Shown here: one piece after another, positions 22,080-32,890 of the stretch
Layout: each line of letters begins with the position of its first letter
Position numbering within the stretch: the first letter of the stretch is position 1
DNA from: Armigeres subalbatus
Taxonomy: Eukaryota > Arthropoda > Insecta > Diptera > Culicidae
Length of the DNA: 64,000 nt
Assembly: GCF_024139115.2 (NCBI RefSeq)
Contig: NW_026943277.1
Coordinates: 1,054,001-1,118,000, forward strand
Direction: 5' to 3'
Translations under genes and position numbers: made by a program
Notes under the pieces: generated by a model
Databases searched by the model: none
What the model saw: the letters and a program-made list of their open reading frames with translations, nothing else
Told to the model about the DNA's origin: nothing

Positions 22080-22640
22080 TTCCTAGGAAATTCTTCTAAG
22101 TAGGGCAAGAAAATTCTTCTATTTTTTCTTGAGAATCTTCTGGAATTTGTTTTCGTTGTTTCCACTTGAAATTTTTCTTTGGAATCTTGACAGCCATTTC
22201 TCTGGGATTGACAATGAAAATTCTTTAGAATTTTTGATGAAAATCTTCGGAATTTCTAAAGAAAATTGGGTAATAATTTCACGAAAAAATATTAGAATTT
22301 CTCACCATTTTTTTTAGTTTCCATCAAGAAATCTTTGCAATTTTCACGAAAAGCCTTTCCGGAATTTTCACGAGAAATTTACCGACATTTCCAATGGAAA
22401 TTCTCCAGAATTTCCACATCTTGGAATTATCCATAGGAAATTCCCTAGGACTTTCTCTTGAATTTGTTTTGGAAAGTTTTCATGCAAAATTATTCTGAAA
22501 TTCAAAGCGAAATATTTTGGAATGTCTGCCAAAGTTCTTAAATTACCTTTGAAAATTTACTTATAAATTTTACTTTGGAATTTAGAAATAATTTACAACG
22601 GAATGGAAAATTCTTATTTCTTACGGAAAGTTCTTCGAAA
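22080..22640. repeat. Degenerate GGAATTTC-word array
   Basis: Irregularly spaced words such as AAATTCTTC, GGAATTT and GAAATTCC recur through the block, as at 40350-41900 and 42880-43990. Exact unit length is not clear because of drift. Confidence 0.65.
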
Positions 22641-22714
22641 TTTCAACGGTATGTGGCATGGAATAATCATGGACAGTTTTTCTGGCTTTTTTTCTATGAT
22701 CATTAAATTAGTTA

Positions 22715-22935
22715 GGACAAGCATCACAAGATCCAAAACTTATTTCACTTACGTTTTCAAAGGCACACCACTCAATACGAAGGCAGCGGACAACTTTTGT
22801 TTTTATTATTTCAGCTTTGCTGCGTCGCAGCATGCGTGGAATAATAAAAATGACAGTTGTGCGATGCTTTCATATTGAGTGGTGTGCCCTTGAAAACGCG
22901 AGTGAATTTTGTTTTGGATTCCGAGATGCTTGTCC
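22715..22935. mobile_element. PIF/Harbinger-type MITE with TTA duplication
   Basis: GGACAAGCATC at the left pairs with GATGCTTGTCC at the right, and TTA flanks both ends (22712-22714 and 22936-22938). Inner arms pair over most of their length, for example AGGCACACCACTCAATA with TATTGAGTGGTGTGCC. The 3-bp TTA duplication fits PIF/Harbinger. It is 221 bp and non-coding. Confidence 0.85.
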
Positions 22936-22939
22936 TTAA

Positions 22940-23605
22940 ACAAGAAGGTGCTCGCCAGGATTAAGGCAATGATGGATGTGACGGGGCCCTCCTGAGCCGG
23001 GCGGTAAGACGCGCGACTACAAAGCAAGACCAAATCGATTCTCGGTGCCGGTTTAGGCTATTTTCGGATTGGAAATTGTCTCGACTTTCCTGGGCATAAA
23101 AGTATCATCGTGTTAGCCTCATGATATATTAATGCAAAAATGGTTAACTGGCCATGATATACGATTGCAAAAATGGTAAACTAACCTCGCAGTTAATAAG
23201 TGTGGAAGTGCTTACTGAACACTAAGCTGCGAGGCGGCTCTGTCCCAGTGTGGGGATGTAATGCCAATAAGAAGAAAAAGATGGATGTGATTTCTTCTTT
23301 CAAAGTAGGCGTCAATGCAGAATGCGATTCCTTCTTTAAAAGTAGGTACTTGTGCGGTTTAAGGCAATGGTGGATGTGATCCCTTCTTTAAAAGTGGAAG
23401 ATTGCCCTAAATAAGGCAAAGGTTGGTGTGATTCGTCCTTTGGATGTAAGCGTTTGCTTGGAATAAGGCAAATGGAAAAATGGAAATTGAATCCCTTTCT
23501 TTAAAATAGGCGTTGGCCTGGAATAAGGTAAAGGTGGAGGTGATTTCTTCTTTTAAAATGGCCGTTTGCCCGAATTGAGCAAGCAACTGGAATTGAGATT
23601 CCTTT
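22940..23605 (+). repeat. Degenerate minisatellite of roughly 60-65 bp units
   Basis: Repeated phrases include TTCTTTAAAAGTAGG, TTGCCTGGAATAAGGCAAA and GGTGGATGTGATTCC. The first unit lies before and the rest after an inserted SINE (22982-23279). The SINE target duplication GATGGATGTGA is part of the repeat unit. Confidence 0.75.
22982..23279 (+). mobile_element. Full-length tRNA-derived SINE with 11-bp target duplication
   Basis: Exact duplications GATGGATGTGA occur at 22971-22981 and 23280-23290. The head has GCGGTAAGACGCGCG as an A-box region and a decayed B box near 23032. The body shows TTTTCGGATTGGAAATTGTC and CTGGGCATAAAAGTATCATC, and the tail ends ATGCCAATAAGAAGAAAAA. This matches the Aedes Feilai-type SINE as I remember it. 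Part of the middle (CATGATATACGATTGC) is duplicated. Confidence 0.9.
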
Positions 23606-23745
23606 TTGCCTTTCTCGTACAACAAAGTTGTACCAAAGGGTTATAAGATTACTCCAAGGAACAACTTTTTATAGAAGGCCTGGAGACCCATAGTGCTGTA
23701 TGAACTCGATGAACCAAGCTGATGTCTGTGTGTGTGTATGTTAGG
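23602..23745 (+). repeat. Dispersed repeat with TG-rich end
   Basis: TTTTTGCCTTTCTCGTACAA, AACAACTTTT, ATAGAAGGCC and GGAGACCCATAGTG recur at 30754-30914, followed in both places by GATGTCTGT and a GTGTGTATG-rich tract. Confidence 0.8.
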
Positions 23746-24094
23746 GTGTCCTAAAATTGGACAAAGTCTGGAATGTTGGGGGCTCAACCTTCAAATGAAA
23801 GTTTAGGGTATAACAAAAGAAACGTAAAATGAGCTTTAATATGATAAATCGTCATCAAAATGAACTAGTTGGATTTACTTCACATGATCATTCTTGCCAA
23901 AAAATCAAGTTGGTACAGAAAACAATCAATTTTCATGTTATCGAGAAACATTGCACAGCTCGACAAACCATGAAATGATAGCTGAACATACCTATGGATA
24001 GTTTTGAAGTCATATCCATCAAACTATTTGACCTATAGACTAACTAAGCAATTCAGTCAGTCATGTTACTGTTATTCCATTGTTGGGTTTTCAT
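23746..24094. other. No recognisable gene
   Basis: AT-rich sequence with no repeats or domains noted. Confidence 0.45.
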
Positions 24095-24240
24095 TATAGC
24101 ACTCATAAGAGGGTTATAATCAATTTTATGCAACTCATTTGAATGCTATAATGGTTATTAAAGCACTCATTTTGTTGGTATGGAAAAGTAAGCGGTTCTT
24201 CACTTAAACATGAACTGTAAATTACATCCGGAATTACAAA
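24095..24240 (-). repeat. Dispersed non-coding repeat, copy 2
   Basis: Inverse-complement partner of 4135-4290. Shared palindromic centre around CAACTCATTTGAATGC. Confidence 0.65.
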
Positions 24241-24260
24241 AAGTCCTTTTCCAATCTGCG

Positions 24261-24968
24261 TAGGGTGGCTCAAATTAGTATGAAAAAAAAACTTTTTTCA
24301 ATTTTTTGATGGGTCGCCCTCTTATTTTTTTCTATTTGATGCCCTGATGCTCTGGACAAAATTTCAGCCAAATCGGTCAACCAAATCGGCCAAATCGGTA
24401 ATGGGCGTTTAGCACCACACCGTTGGAAGTTTGTATGCAGAAACATCCAAAAACAGTGAATTGCAGTTGGACGGCACAATTTACGATGAAGAACTATAAT
24501 ACTAAGATCTCGAAGAATTTAATACAGAATGTTATGCAGAAAACCGCGAGAAGATTAGAGTTTGCCCGGCGAAGTTATTAACATTTTTCTGAAGTGGGTT
24601 TTGAGCAAATTTCGTTTCTTTCACCTTTGAAAATAAATAAATTCACCCCTACAACACTCCAGTGAAATGCTAATATCTTTGCCTAATAAACTCTAATCTT
24701 CTCACGGTTTTCAGCAACGCATTCTGTATTCAATTCTACAAGAACTGAATGTGTATCATAGTTCTTGATCGTAAATTGGGCCGTCCAACTGCAAATCACT
24801 GTTTTTCGATGTTTCTGCATTTTTCCATATAAACTTCCAACGAGTTTAGCACCACCCAAACGTTGACCGATTTGGCTGAAATTTTGTCCAGAGCATCAGG
24901 GCATCAGATAGAACTGAAAAAGAGGGCAGCACATCAAAAAAATTGAAAAGTGTTTTTGAGCCACCTTA
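24261..24968. mobile_element. Long palindromic (foldback) element, hAT-like ends
   Basis: The left end TAGGGTGGCTCAAA pairs with the right end TTTTGAGCCACCTTA. Arms pair over about 300 bp each, for example GCTCTGGACAAAATTTCAGC with GCTGAAATTTTGTCCAGAGC. Flanks AATCTGCG and ATCTGAAG hint at a decayed 8-bp duplication. It is non-coding. Confidence 0.8.
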
Positions 24969-25413
24969 ATCTGAAGTAAATTGTGAATAACTTTTAAACG
25001 GATAGAGATAGAAAGTTGCTATTTTTAGCAAAATGTTTTTCATAAAATTCACCATTTTTCTATTTGTATTTAATTTCAAAGGCATACTTATGGATTGATA
25101 GAAAAATATATAGAAAAAATCATAATTTTTAAATGCCCTGAAATCATTAAAAATATATAAACCTAAAACAATATTTTACCATAAAGTTAAACTCCCAAGT
25201 TAAATGTAAAAAATATCAAATGGATGAGTTCCATCGATTATTTTCCGATACACAATTTTTTTTCGATGTTTCCTTTAAAAAATACACTTTTTTCATAAAA
25301 CGCGTCGGGGCTACTCCTAAACGTCATTTTCCAGAGTTGTCGTAGAACAATGCGTCCAATTTGGGAATCTCGAGCTCGTTCAGTAGCCGCTAAGTTGCGA
25401 AGGCCGACGGAGG
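24969..25413. other. No recognisable gene
   Basis: Very AT-rich up to about 25290, then a more balanced stretch leading into a tRNA-like sequence. Nothing recognised. Confidence 0.45.
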
Positions 25414-25485
25414 CCCTTCGTAGCTTAGTTGTAAAGCACCACTCTAGCGTACTGTAGGGTCATGGGTTCGAGTCCCATCGCAGGG
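25414..25485 (+). pseudogene. tRNA-like SINE head or tRNA pseudogene
   Basis: The 72 bases fold partly as a tRNA. The acceptor arm CCCTTCG/CGCAGGG has six of seven pairs. The D arm GCTT/AAGC and T arm ATGGG/CCCAT with loop TTCGAGT are perfect. The anticodon stem CCACT/ACTGT pairs at only three of five positions, and the loop would give AGC. The broken anticodon stem argues against a working tRNA. The following sequence may be the body of the SINE it heads. Confidence 0.6.
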
Positions 25486-26235
25486 AAGTGGTTACCTCCT
25501 ATACATTTTCCAAATCAATATCTTCCACATAACGTACATATTCACATCGTTGTTTCTGGCGTTGAACGTACTTTTTTAGAAAAGCATAATAATTTATATT
25601 TGTATTTCAATCCAAAAACAAACAAATTTCTTCGCGTGAACAATTTCTTTTCACTATATTACAATAGATAGCCCAGGATATTAGTCATTAATATGTATTT
25701 ATTTTGTCGTTTTGCTCCCGCAATCAATTACATAAATCGTCGAAAATTGCATATATAGCGTTCTTCTACATCCCCGACGGGTTTTAACTTGTTTGACAAT
25801 TCAAGATGGCATTATATTCTTCATTGCAATGCTCTTCCATGCCTGCTTTTTCTTCGTGGGGTATCTGCTTTTGCAATTCGTAACATGTACTCATAATAAT
25901 TAACAACCAAAAAAAGAAGAAATGGGGCGCAAATTAATTTGTTTCTCATTATTGTGACGTTTTGAGTAGTGAGCACCCATGATAACGATAAAAAACCCAA
26001 AGGTGCATCCCATTCAGGTTGTACGCAAAGGTGACGTTGAACTACGTTGCTGTATGTAATGTACAGGTTTTCGACTTTTCTGTGCGATGAGAACAAAGCA
26101 AACCTTTTTCAAGCCCAGGGTGAATCGCTGCTTTCGTTATTTATCCTGTGCTCCTGAGGTTGAATGAGCATTATAAACCCTGGTGATGTATATAATTTTT
26201 AGACCATCATTTGAAAAGGAAGATAAAAACCAAAG
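25486..26235. other. No recognisable gene
   Basis: The first 100 bases may be SINE body following the tRNA-like head. The remainder shows only short frames. Confidence 0.4.
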
Positions 26236-26462
26236 ATGTTATCGATCATTTAGTAATTAGCGTTCGATCATTTAGTAGTTTGTCAATAACTCATTTCAGA
26301 AGCTGAATTTCAAAAAGTACTGTATGGGGGACTTCTAGTGCGAAAGTTTTTCTTCAACTATGCCTAATGATTCGTTGTTTGAATTTCACTAGTAACGAAG
26401 TTATAACCATAGTTTCAGTAACTTAGACTACATGATAACAAAATTCCAATCATTAAGTTTAA
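26236..26462 (+). repeat. Dispersed repeat, copy 1 of 2
   Basis: Matches 30011-30240 in the same orientation. Shared words include TGTTATCGATCATTTAGTAA, GTTCGATCATTT, TAGTAGTTTGTCAATAACTC, TAGTGCGAA and ATGATAACAAAAT. About 228 bp, non-coding, class unknown. Confidence 0.82.
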
Positions 26463-26895
26463 TGCGGTAATTTGACGTCATCCAGTCATTGACGAGTAAG
26501 ACAGCATAATTAAATCCGGTGGATGCTTCATTTGGTTATATTTCGCATTAGTTTTCAAAAAAATTGCCTTTTGCAACATTTTTTCCCAAGAGGGAAATCG
26601 ACGATTTACTCTCACGCTCTCTCGTGTTATTTATATATAAGTGTTTATTACCAATCGATTCCAAAATTTAAAAAATTATCGCCGATGACAACTCGCCTAC
26701 TTTTCACACCTGAGAAGTTATCAAAAAAAATACCAATAATCAGCCAATAATTATCGTTTGAGAATGATTCAGCACAACCCTGACTGATAAAGCTTCTCCA
26801 CGTTAAATCTCCGAAATCCATCTTTCAGTAAGTAAAAATTTCAAAAACCACTGACACGATCCAATTTTAGAACAGTTGAATCTCTACACTTCATG
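26463..26895. other. No recognisable gene
   Basis: AT-rich sequence with no domain or repeat recognised. Confidence 0.45.
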
Positions 26896-27038
26896 CACGC
26901 CCGTTTCAAATCACTCGGAGACTGAGTGAATTTTGAGTAGTTCCACTTTTTAAGAAAATTGAGTAACTTTTCCGTGGGAAAAAAGAGACGGCAATACAAT
27001 TTCACTCAGTCTCTGAGTGATTTGAAACGGGAGTGTGG
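26896..27038. mobile_element. Palindromic MITE, 143 bp
   Basis: CCGTTTCAAATCACTC near the left end pairs with GAGTGATTTGAAACGG near the right end, and GAGACTGAGTGAA pairs with TTTCACTCAGTCTC. It is non-coding. The target duplication is not clear. Confidence 0.85.
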
Positions 27039-27579
27039 GATGTTTTGAGCATGTTTTAGCTCTCGTCCAAATTGATAAAATGGCGACAAATCACATGGAC
27101 ATTATCTAAGTGTCCGAAATTTTACGTGGACAGCCTTTAGTGTACCGCTGCAACCATCACCAACGTTAACTTGAACAGAGACTTAGCACCCGCCACTAAG
27201 TCAGTCTAAAGCCCCGGTGGCTCATTACAGAAAAGCCTTTCGTGGAAGCTGGGCTGTCAACGGCGTTTGGTGGTCATCCTATGGAGTAAGTCAGAGCAGA
27301 CGCAGTAAAGAAGTTATAATTATTATTGCTTCACGTAAGTTGCGTCGGACTATGCGTTTACTCCGGTAGCAAAAACGAGCCGAAGTTTCACAGAACGCAT
27401 CCACTGCAGCAGCGAAGAAGATTCCGAGCCCCTCTACTGGCATCAATAGACGTAAGCAAGAAGTTGCCATCAAACGCCCCCAAGCTTTCGAGAAAAAACG
27501 CGCGTGTAAATTAGCAGAAACGAACTGCACTAGCTAAAAGCCTTGGAAGTTGCATTAATTTGATGTCTATGCTGGCTTG
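27039..27579. other. Unidentified, partly coding-like block
   Basis: About 27180-27540 is more GC-balanced than its surroundings. Some plus-strand frames look like basic, Ser/Pro/Lys-rich protein (for example KKIPSPSTGINRRK), as in LINE ORF1 proteins. The frames are interrupted and no domain is recognisable. Confidence 0.3.
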
Positions 27580-27816
27580 AAGTTTCCAGTTAGCCTTGCG
27601 AACAAACGCGCAGAATCCAGAAATGGCGAGATAGATTCTTGATCCGATCTAAGATGTTTTCGAGTGGGAAACATTCTCGACACTCTGGGCATAGTGTATC
27701 CATTGACTTTGTCACATACTCATGCAAAGCTTTTAATTTATAACTAAAGAAATGGTAATAGATTACGTTGTTGAAAAGCAGGCCAAGTTCCAGTTGGAAT
27801 GTAGTGCTATGGGAGA
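27580..27816 (+). mobile_element. tRNA-derived SINE, about full length
   Basis: AGTTTCCAGTTAGC leads into TCTCGACACTCTGGGCATAG, ACATACTCATGCAA, GAAAAGCAGGCCAAGTTCCA and GGAATGTAG. The tail is shared with 46738-46871, and the organisation matches the other SINEs here. The pol III boxes are eroded. Confidence 0.72.
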
Positions 27817-27927
27817 AAGCCTGCGAATTGCGATGCACGTACGAGATTGACTGATTCACCGAAACCGAATGCTAAACTGTTAGCAAGTTTTCAATAGTAA
27901 ATATTATCATACATAAATATTGTAACA

Positions 27928-28106
27928 CACTGAAGACGGTTTTTACGCGGAGGATATGGGCCGCGTAAATTAAAACAACGTGAAAAACTGCGAATATCCC
28001 ATAATATATCTGAATAAACCACGGCAATCCCAAAATTCGAGTGAAAAAAAAAATCGTATAAAAAACGATTCCAGTAAAAATAACCGCGTAAAAATCGACT
28101 TCAGTG
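27928..28106. mobile_element. MITE with CACTGAAG termini
   Basis: CACTGAAGACGGTTTTTACG at the left pairs with CGTAAAAATCGACTTCAGTG at the right. Inner TTACGCGG/CCGCGTAA pairs too, and GCGTAAAT words recur. It is 179 bp and non-coding. The termini suggest a Tc1-mariner-type MITE, but only the right end abuts TA. Confidence 0.8.
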
Positions 28107-29730
28107 TACATCGGGTATGAAGCATTGATACTTTATCGAGTGGACCAAGAAAATTGAAAATCCACCGAGAAACGGCTAAGATATTAACAGTCAAAGTCTA
28201 TCATATTTTCGTGACGTTTTTCGATTTTTTGCAATCGTAAAGTGTACCCCAATATATAAAAAGACATACGTAGTTCTACGTCAAAAAACGACACTGATTG
28301 AGTCGAAATCGTTCTTTGTGCAAATATCATTAATTTCAAATCATATTATTAACAAAGAAACAATTAGCCAAAAAAGCCAGGATTTTTTGGGTGGGATTCT
28401 CCTCCCAATCCCTTGCAATATCTTGGCCTTCGTATTTTACATGATTTTCCCACTTAATAATAATATCTCATTGAAGTGCTGATAGTAGGTAGGTGCGGCG
28501 TATCACCCTGATTTTTTGCGGCATCTATACCGATTGTAAGGGATAGATTTTCAGCCTTAATTTTTATGCTGAAATCAATCAAAAACTTTGTATGCACCTT
28601 GAAAACGATACGGAATTATATTCTGATCCGGAACAACTTTTTCTGGCGAGGATAGGGGAGCTAAATGTCAAAGAAGGAAAATCCATACGATTTGACAGCT
28701 TGGTACCCAACATGCTCCGGACAGCAGAACAAAAGGAACCGAAGCGACAATCTTTATCTAGTAACTAAAATATCTTTTGATCTGAACGTCTAAATGAGAT
28801 CAAGGCAAAGCGTTGCAAGCTATCCCATTTGACGGTAATTTCCATGAAATTCATCATAAAAAAAATAAAGACATATACCTAGGTATTTTTTTTTCATTTT
28901 GGATGCATGTTTTAGAAAATCAACCGACAAACGGTGCTTAATTCTCCTTTTTCGGGAAAAGATGAACTTGTGTCCGTGTGCTAGCAAATGGTGCCGTTCT
29001 CCCAATTGCATTTGAATTCCACCGTCAAGGTCGTTGTCAACGTTATGTTTTGTATTGGGTCAAAATATCCATTGTTCATTACAATGCTGTATTTCCCCGC
29101 TTGATGTAACTATCCTGCAATGAGCGATATGCACTCATTGCCCAAGTGAACAAAATAACAAAACAACAAAGGGCAACCAATTTCAATTAATTAGTCCCGC
29201 GTCTGCCAGAATCCTTTGTCATTAACGACATTATGGCATTGGTCACGCCATCCTTTGCATTCTTAGCTTGTTTGTAGATGACCAGCTTTATATCAATATT
29301 TTAAAAGCAAGGTCATCATTCCTGTCTCCAATGAAATGCAGATTGATGTATAGGCTTAGACACATATGAAATACACTTATGCTTTTCCGATAGTTATAAT
29401 ACGGAAGGAAAAATCGATGAAAGTGAAATCACTCGTCTGTCTGCAATTATTAGGTACCTGCAGACCGCCATTATCAATAATAGATTACTATTAGAGCAAT
29501 AGCTCTTTGTGTAATGTATGATTGCGGCATTGAACGGAACATTACCACGCATGCCGTAGTCGCCATGTCACCACAAGGACACTACCGGACATTGTATTAT
29601 TCGATCGTTATCATTTGGTGACTGTTTCGTTGCAACACCGATTTTCATGTTATTGTGAAATCGCTTCCCTGAAATTACAATTTGTAGTGAAATTCATGAA
29701 CTGTATCATGATGTTAATGTGACATACATA
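28107..29730. other. No recognisable gene
   Basis: Mostly AT-rich, apparently unique sequence with short frames. No RNA gene or repeat was recognised. Confidence 0.45.
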
Positions 29731-29950
29731 TAGGGGAACGGTTTGCCACTTCATCTCACAGCTCCTATTTCCATCCCATAAAAAACAAAGCAATGGAAAG
29801 GAATTTGGTTTGTTTATTATTTTTGTGATTTTTTTCAACAGTGAGCATGCATGTTGACAAAAAGAAGCAACGAATTTGATCCCGTATTTCTTTGTTTAGT
29901 GATGAGATGGATATATGTACAGTGAGATGGAGATCGGAACAGTTCCCCTA
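29731..29950 (+). mobile_element. TA-flanked MITE, intact copy
   Basis: Starts TAGGGGAACGGTTTGCC and ends CGGAACAGTTCCCCTA. It is 220 bp and non-coding. The same family opens the window (1-194). A degenerate terminus of it appears inverted near 46628-46670. Confidence 0.82.
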
Positions 29951-30010
29951 CCTAATAATTACAATGAATCTAAGACTGGCTTTATTTTACCACAATTGTT
30001 CTATTCAAGA

Positions 30011-30240
30011 ATGTTATCGATCATTTAGTAATCTGCGTTCGATCATTTTTAGTAGTTTGTCAATAACTCATTCCAGAGGCCTAATTTCAAAATGTATTGT
30101 ATGGTGGACTTTTAGTGCGAAGGTTTTTCTACAACTCTCCTTAACAGGTCGATGTTCGAATTCCACTATTAAAGGAGTTACGGTGATAGTTGCTATACTT
30201 ATACTAAATGATAACAAAATATGCAATCATTTAGTCTAAG
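30011..30240 (+). repeat. Dispersed repeat, copy 2 of 2
   Basis: Partner of 26236-26462, with scattered substitutions and small gaps. Confidence 0.82.
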
Positions 30241-30753
30241 TTACTGCTACTAGCGTTATAGCTTTGTTATTAGCCCAAAACGTCAGGCCCATATATTAAC
30301 TGTCGAAGGTTGAGTCAAGTGCCCTGTGGTGTTTTGCTAGTGCGTTTGAATCATATTATTCCGTACGTCAAACAAGACCGAAAATGTCGAGGAAGCATTT
30401 TCCATCTATTTTTAAATTTCAAATTAAACAATGTTCCTTTCGACTTTTGAGTTGAAAGAAAAACATACGATTTCATGATGATTACCTTCATCGTACCCTG
30501 AAGAAAAATCGAATATCGATTCTTCATTTTAGGACACAATTCGATGCAAAACATGGTTTCTCGGCACTCGTATATAATATCTGTCTATGAAAAATCGAGT
30601 TTTGCATCGAACTGCATACACAACTGCAACTTTTCAGCACTGATTAGTACCATCTTCAAGGGTTAATTCATAAGCTTCGATCGTCGTTATATGTCCATGC
30701 TAAGTAAATTGTCTGCAGTCCTTTTGTAAATTGTTGTATGTCTTGTGTTTTCA
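30241..30753. other. No recognisable gene
   Basis: No domain or repeat recognised. Confidence 0.45.
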
Positions 30754-30914
30754 TATTTTTGCCTTTCTCGTACAACAAAGTTGGACTACTCCGAAAAACA
30801 ACTTTTGATAGAAGGCCCGGAGACCCATAGTGTTATATACCGATCGACTCAGTTCGACGAATCGAGGTGATGTCTGTATGTGCGTATGTATGTGTGTGTG
30901 TATGTGTGTATGTG
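30754..30914 (+). repeat. Dispersed repeat with TGTG/TATG microsatellite
   Basis: Shares TTTTTGCCTTTCTCGTACAA and GGAGACCCATAGTG with 23602-23745. It ends in a 30-40-bp run of TATG and TGTG. Confidence 0.82.
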
Positions 30915-31079
30915 TACAAATTTTGTAGACACACTTTTTGGAACTTAGCATTACCCGATTTACTCGCAACAAGTTGGATTCGACGAGGAATGCGGTCCCA
31001 TTGTTTGCTATTGAAAATTGGCCCAATCGGACATTGCATTTCGGAATTATTGAAAATCATTGTTTTTTCCCAAGGGTCC

Positions 31080-32345
31080 CACAAGGGTCTCACACTCCAG
31101 CTTGTCGCCTTTCTTGTAGAGGGGGCTTATAACCCCTTCCTTCCACTCCTCCTGGTAGCTGTTCAGTATCCCAGATTCTGACTATCAGTTTGTGTAGGTA
31201 AGTAAGCTCCGATACCATCCTTACCAGCTGCTTTATTGGTCTTTTGTTGGATAGCATCCTTAACTTCCCTCAAGGTGGGGGCTGGTTGGCTTCCATCGTT
31301 CGCTAAACTGACGTAGTCATCTCCTCCGCGGCCTTGATTTTCACTGCCTGTACTCTCAGCGCCATTTAAATGTTCATCGTAGTACTGCTTCCACCTTTCG
31401 ATCACCACACGTTCGTCCGTCATGATGTTCCCATCCTTATCCTTGCACATTTCGGCTCGCGGCACGAAGCTTTTGCGGGATGCGTTGAGCTTCTGATAGA
31501 ACTTGCGTGTTTCTTGAGAACAGCACAGTTGTTCCATCTCCTCGCACTCCGCTTCTTCCTGGCGGCGTTTCTACTCCTGTAAAAAGCGGGTCTGCTGTCT
31601 CCGCTTCCGTCTATAACGTTCCACGTTCTGCCGGGTACCGTGCTGCAGCGCGACCGCCTGCGTTGCGTCCTTCTCCTCCAGAATCTGTCTGCCATCTTTG
31701 ACAAACCAATCGTTCCGCTGCCTTCGTTCCACATACCTGACGTTATTCTCCACTGCGTCGCTAATTGCTGCTTTAACTGTATTCCAGCCCTCAAGAGGGA
31801 CCCCATCGACCTCACCCTCTTCGGCAACGCTGCCTTGAGATGCTGCGCGTATGCAGTGGCGACATCAAGTTGCTTTAGTCACTCTAGGTCGTACCGCGCC
31901 GGTCGTCGTTACCGAAAATTGTTGATGACCAGGTGTACCGCTCCAGGTGTACCGATACGGAAGGCTGTGTTGGAAATAGGTGCTGCGAATTGCCTTGGAG
32001 GCGGTGAAATCAATTAGTCGTAGTTTTCGTTTGTCAGCCGATGAGCGCTGAACTTTTCAATAGTCGGTCTCAACTCCTCCTCTTGCTCAACCTTAGCGTC
32101 GTGACTTGGGCAGCTGGCGTACTCACGTTTCAGCTGCACGTAGAATGCGTCCTTATCATCATCAGTGCTTCCGGAGTGTGGGCTCTGGACGTTGATTATG
32201 CTGAAGTTGAAGAACCGGCCATTGATTCTCAACCTGCACATTCTTTTAGTGATCGACCACCATCCGATCACGCGCTTTTGCATATCGTTCATCACTATGA
32301 AAGCTGTTCCGAGCTCAGCTCGTGTGTGTTGCCGCAGGTCTGGTA
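31080..32345 (-). pseudogene. Non-LTR retrotransposon ORF2 fragment (endonuclease to RT start)
   Basis: Read from 32345 downward, ELGTAFIVMNDMQKRVIGWW is followed by RLRINGRFFNFSIINVQSPH and DDDKDAFYVQLKREY of an APE-type endonuclease. The linker has QRNDWFVKDGRQILEEKDAT and TRQNVERYRRKRRQQTRF. RKFYQKLNASRKSFVPRAEM and VVIERWKQYYDEHLNG come next, then the RT N-terminus (QQKTNKAAGKDGIGA, and WKEGVISPLYKKGDKLECE near 31080-31140). It is truncated at both ends and broken by stops and frameshifts. The order and sequence match the plus-strand copy at 4913-7242. The linker and junctions are better preserved here. Confidence 0.87.
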
Positions 32346-32890
32346 GATGGTATGATTACCTCTTAACGTTCGCACCATTGCACTATGGGGCGGCTCCATA
32401 CAAGTAGGTGGCCGAAAATATTTTCATTTCATTTCAGCAATATTTCACACTTATATCGTAGATTAATGTCTAAAATATGTGAAATACTTGTTCTGCAGGT
32501 CATTATTGCTTCTAAGGTCTCCAAATTTTCTGGAATACAGCTTTTTAATCTCCATGGAATATATCCCTTTTATCTACGAACGTAACATGTACACAGCAGT
32601 CTATAGATATGTATTTAATTAAAACCCAGACCTGTAGAGTTTGAACTAGAAAATTGTATATTGTTTTGGTGTGTATTGAGTTGTACATATGTTCTAAGTT
32701 GCCCAAGGACTCGGAAAACAGGTCTTTGCATCTACAAGCGCAACAGGTTGACTTTGAAGGATTTTTCAAATCGGATCAGACTCTTAACCCTCAAATCAAG
32801 TAAAGGGAATACAATATAAAGCTTTATGAAAGCTATACGAACTCCATGTAATAAAAGCAAGATGTACAAGTATTCTGCAACAACATTTAT
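32346..32890. other. No recognisable gene
   Basis: AT-rich spacer between two broken mobile-element genes. Confidence 0.45.

Noticed and set aside
25414..25485. Functional tRNA gene
   Set aside because: T and D arms fold well, but the anticodon stem pairs at only three of five positions and the acceptor has a mismatch. A SINE head or pseudogene is more likely.
27928..27960. CTGAAGACGG as another hammerhead core
   Set aside because: It is the MITE terminus CACTGAAGACGG. No GAAA box or closing stems follow.
30867..31181. Plus-strand frame through the TGTG/TATG tract
   Set aside because: It is translation of a microsatellite plus the antisense of a LINE fragment.
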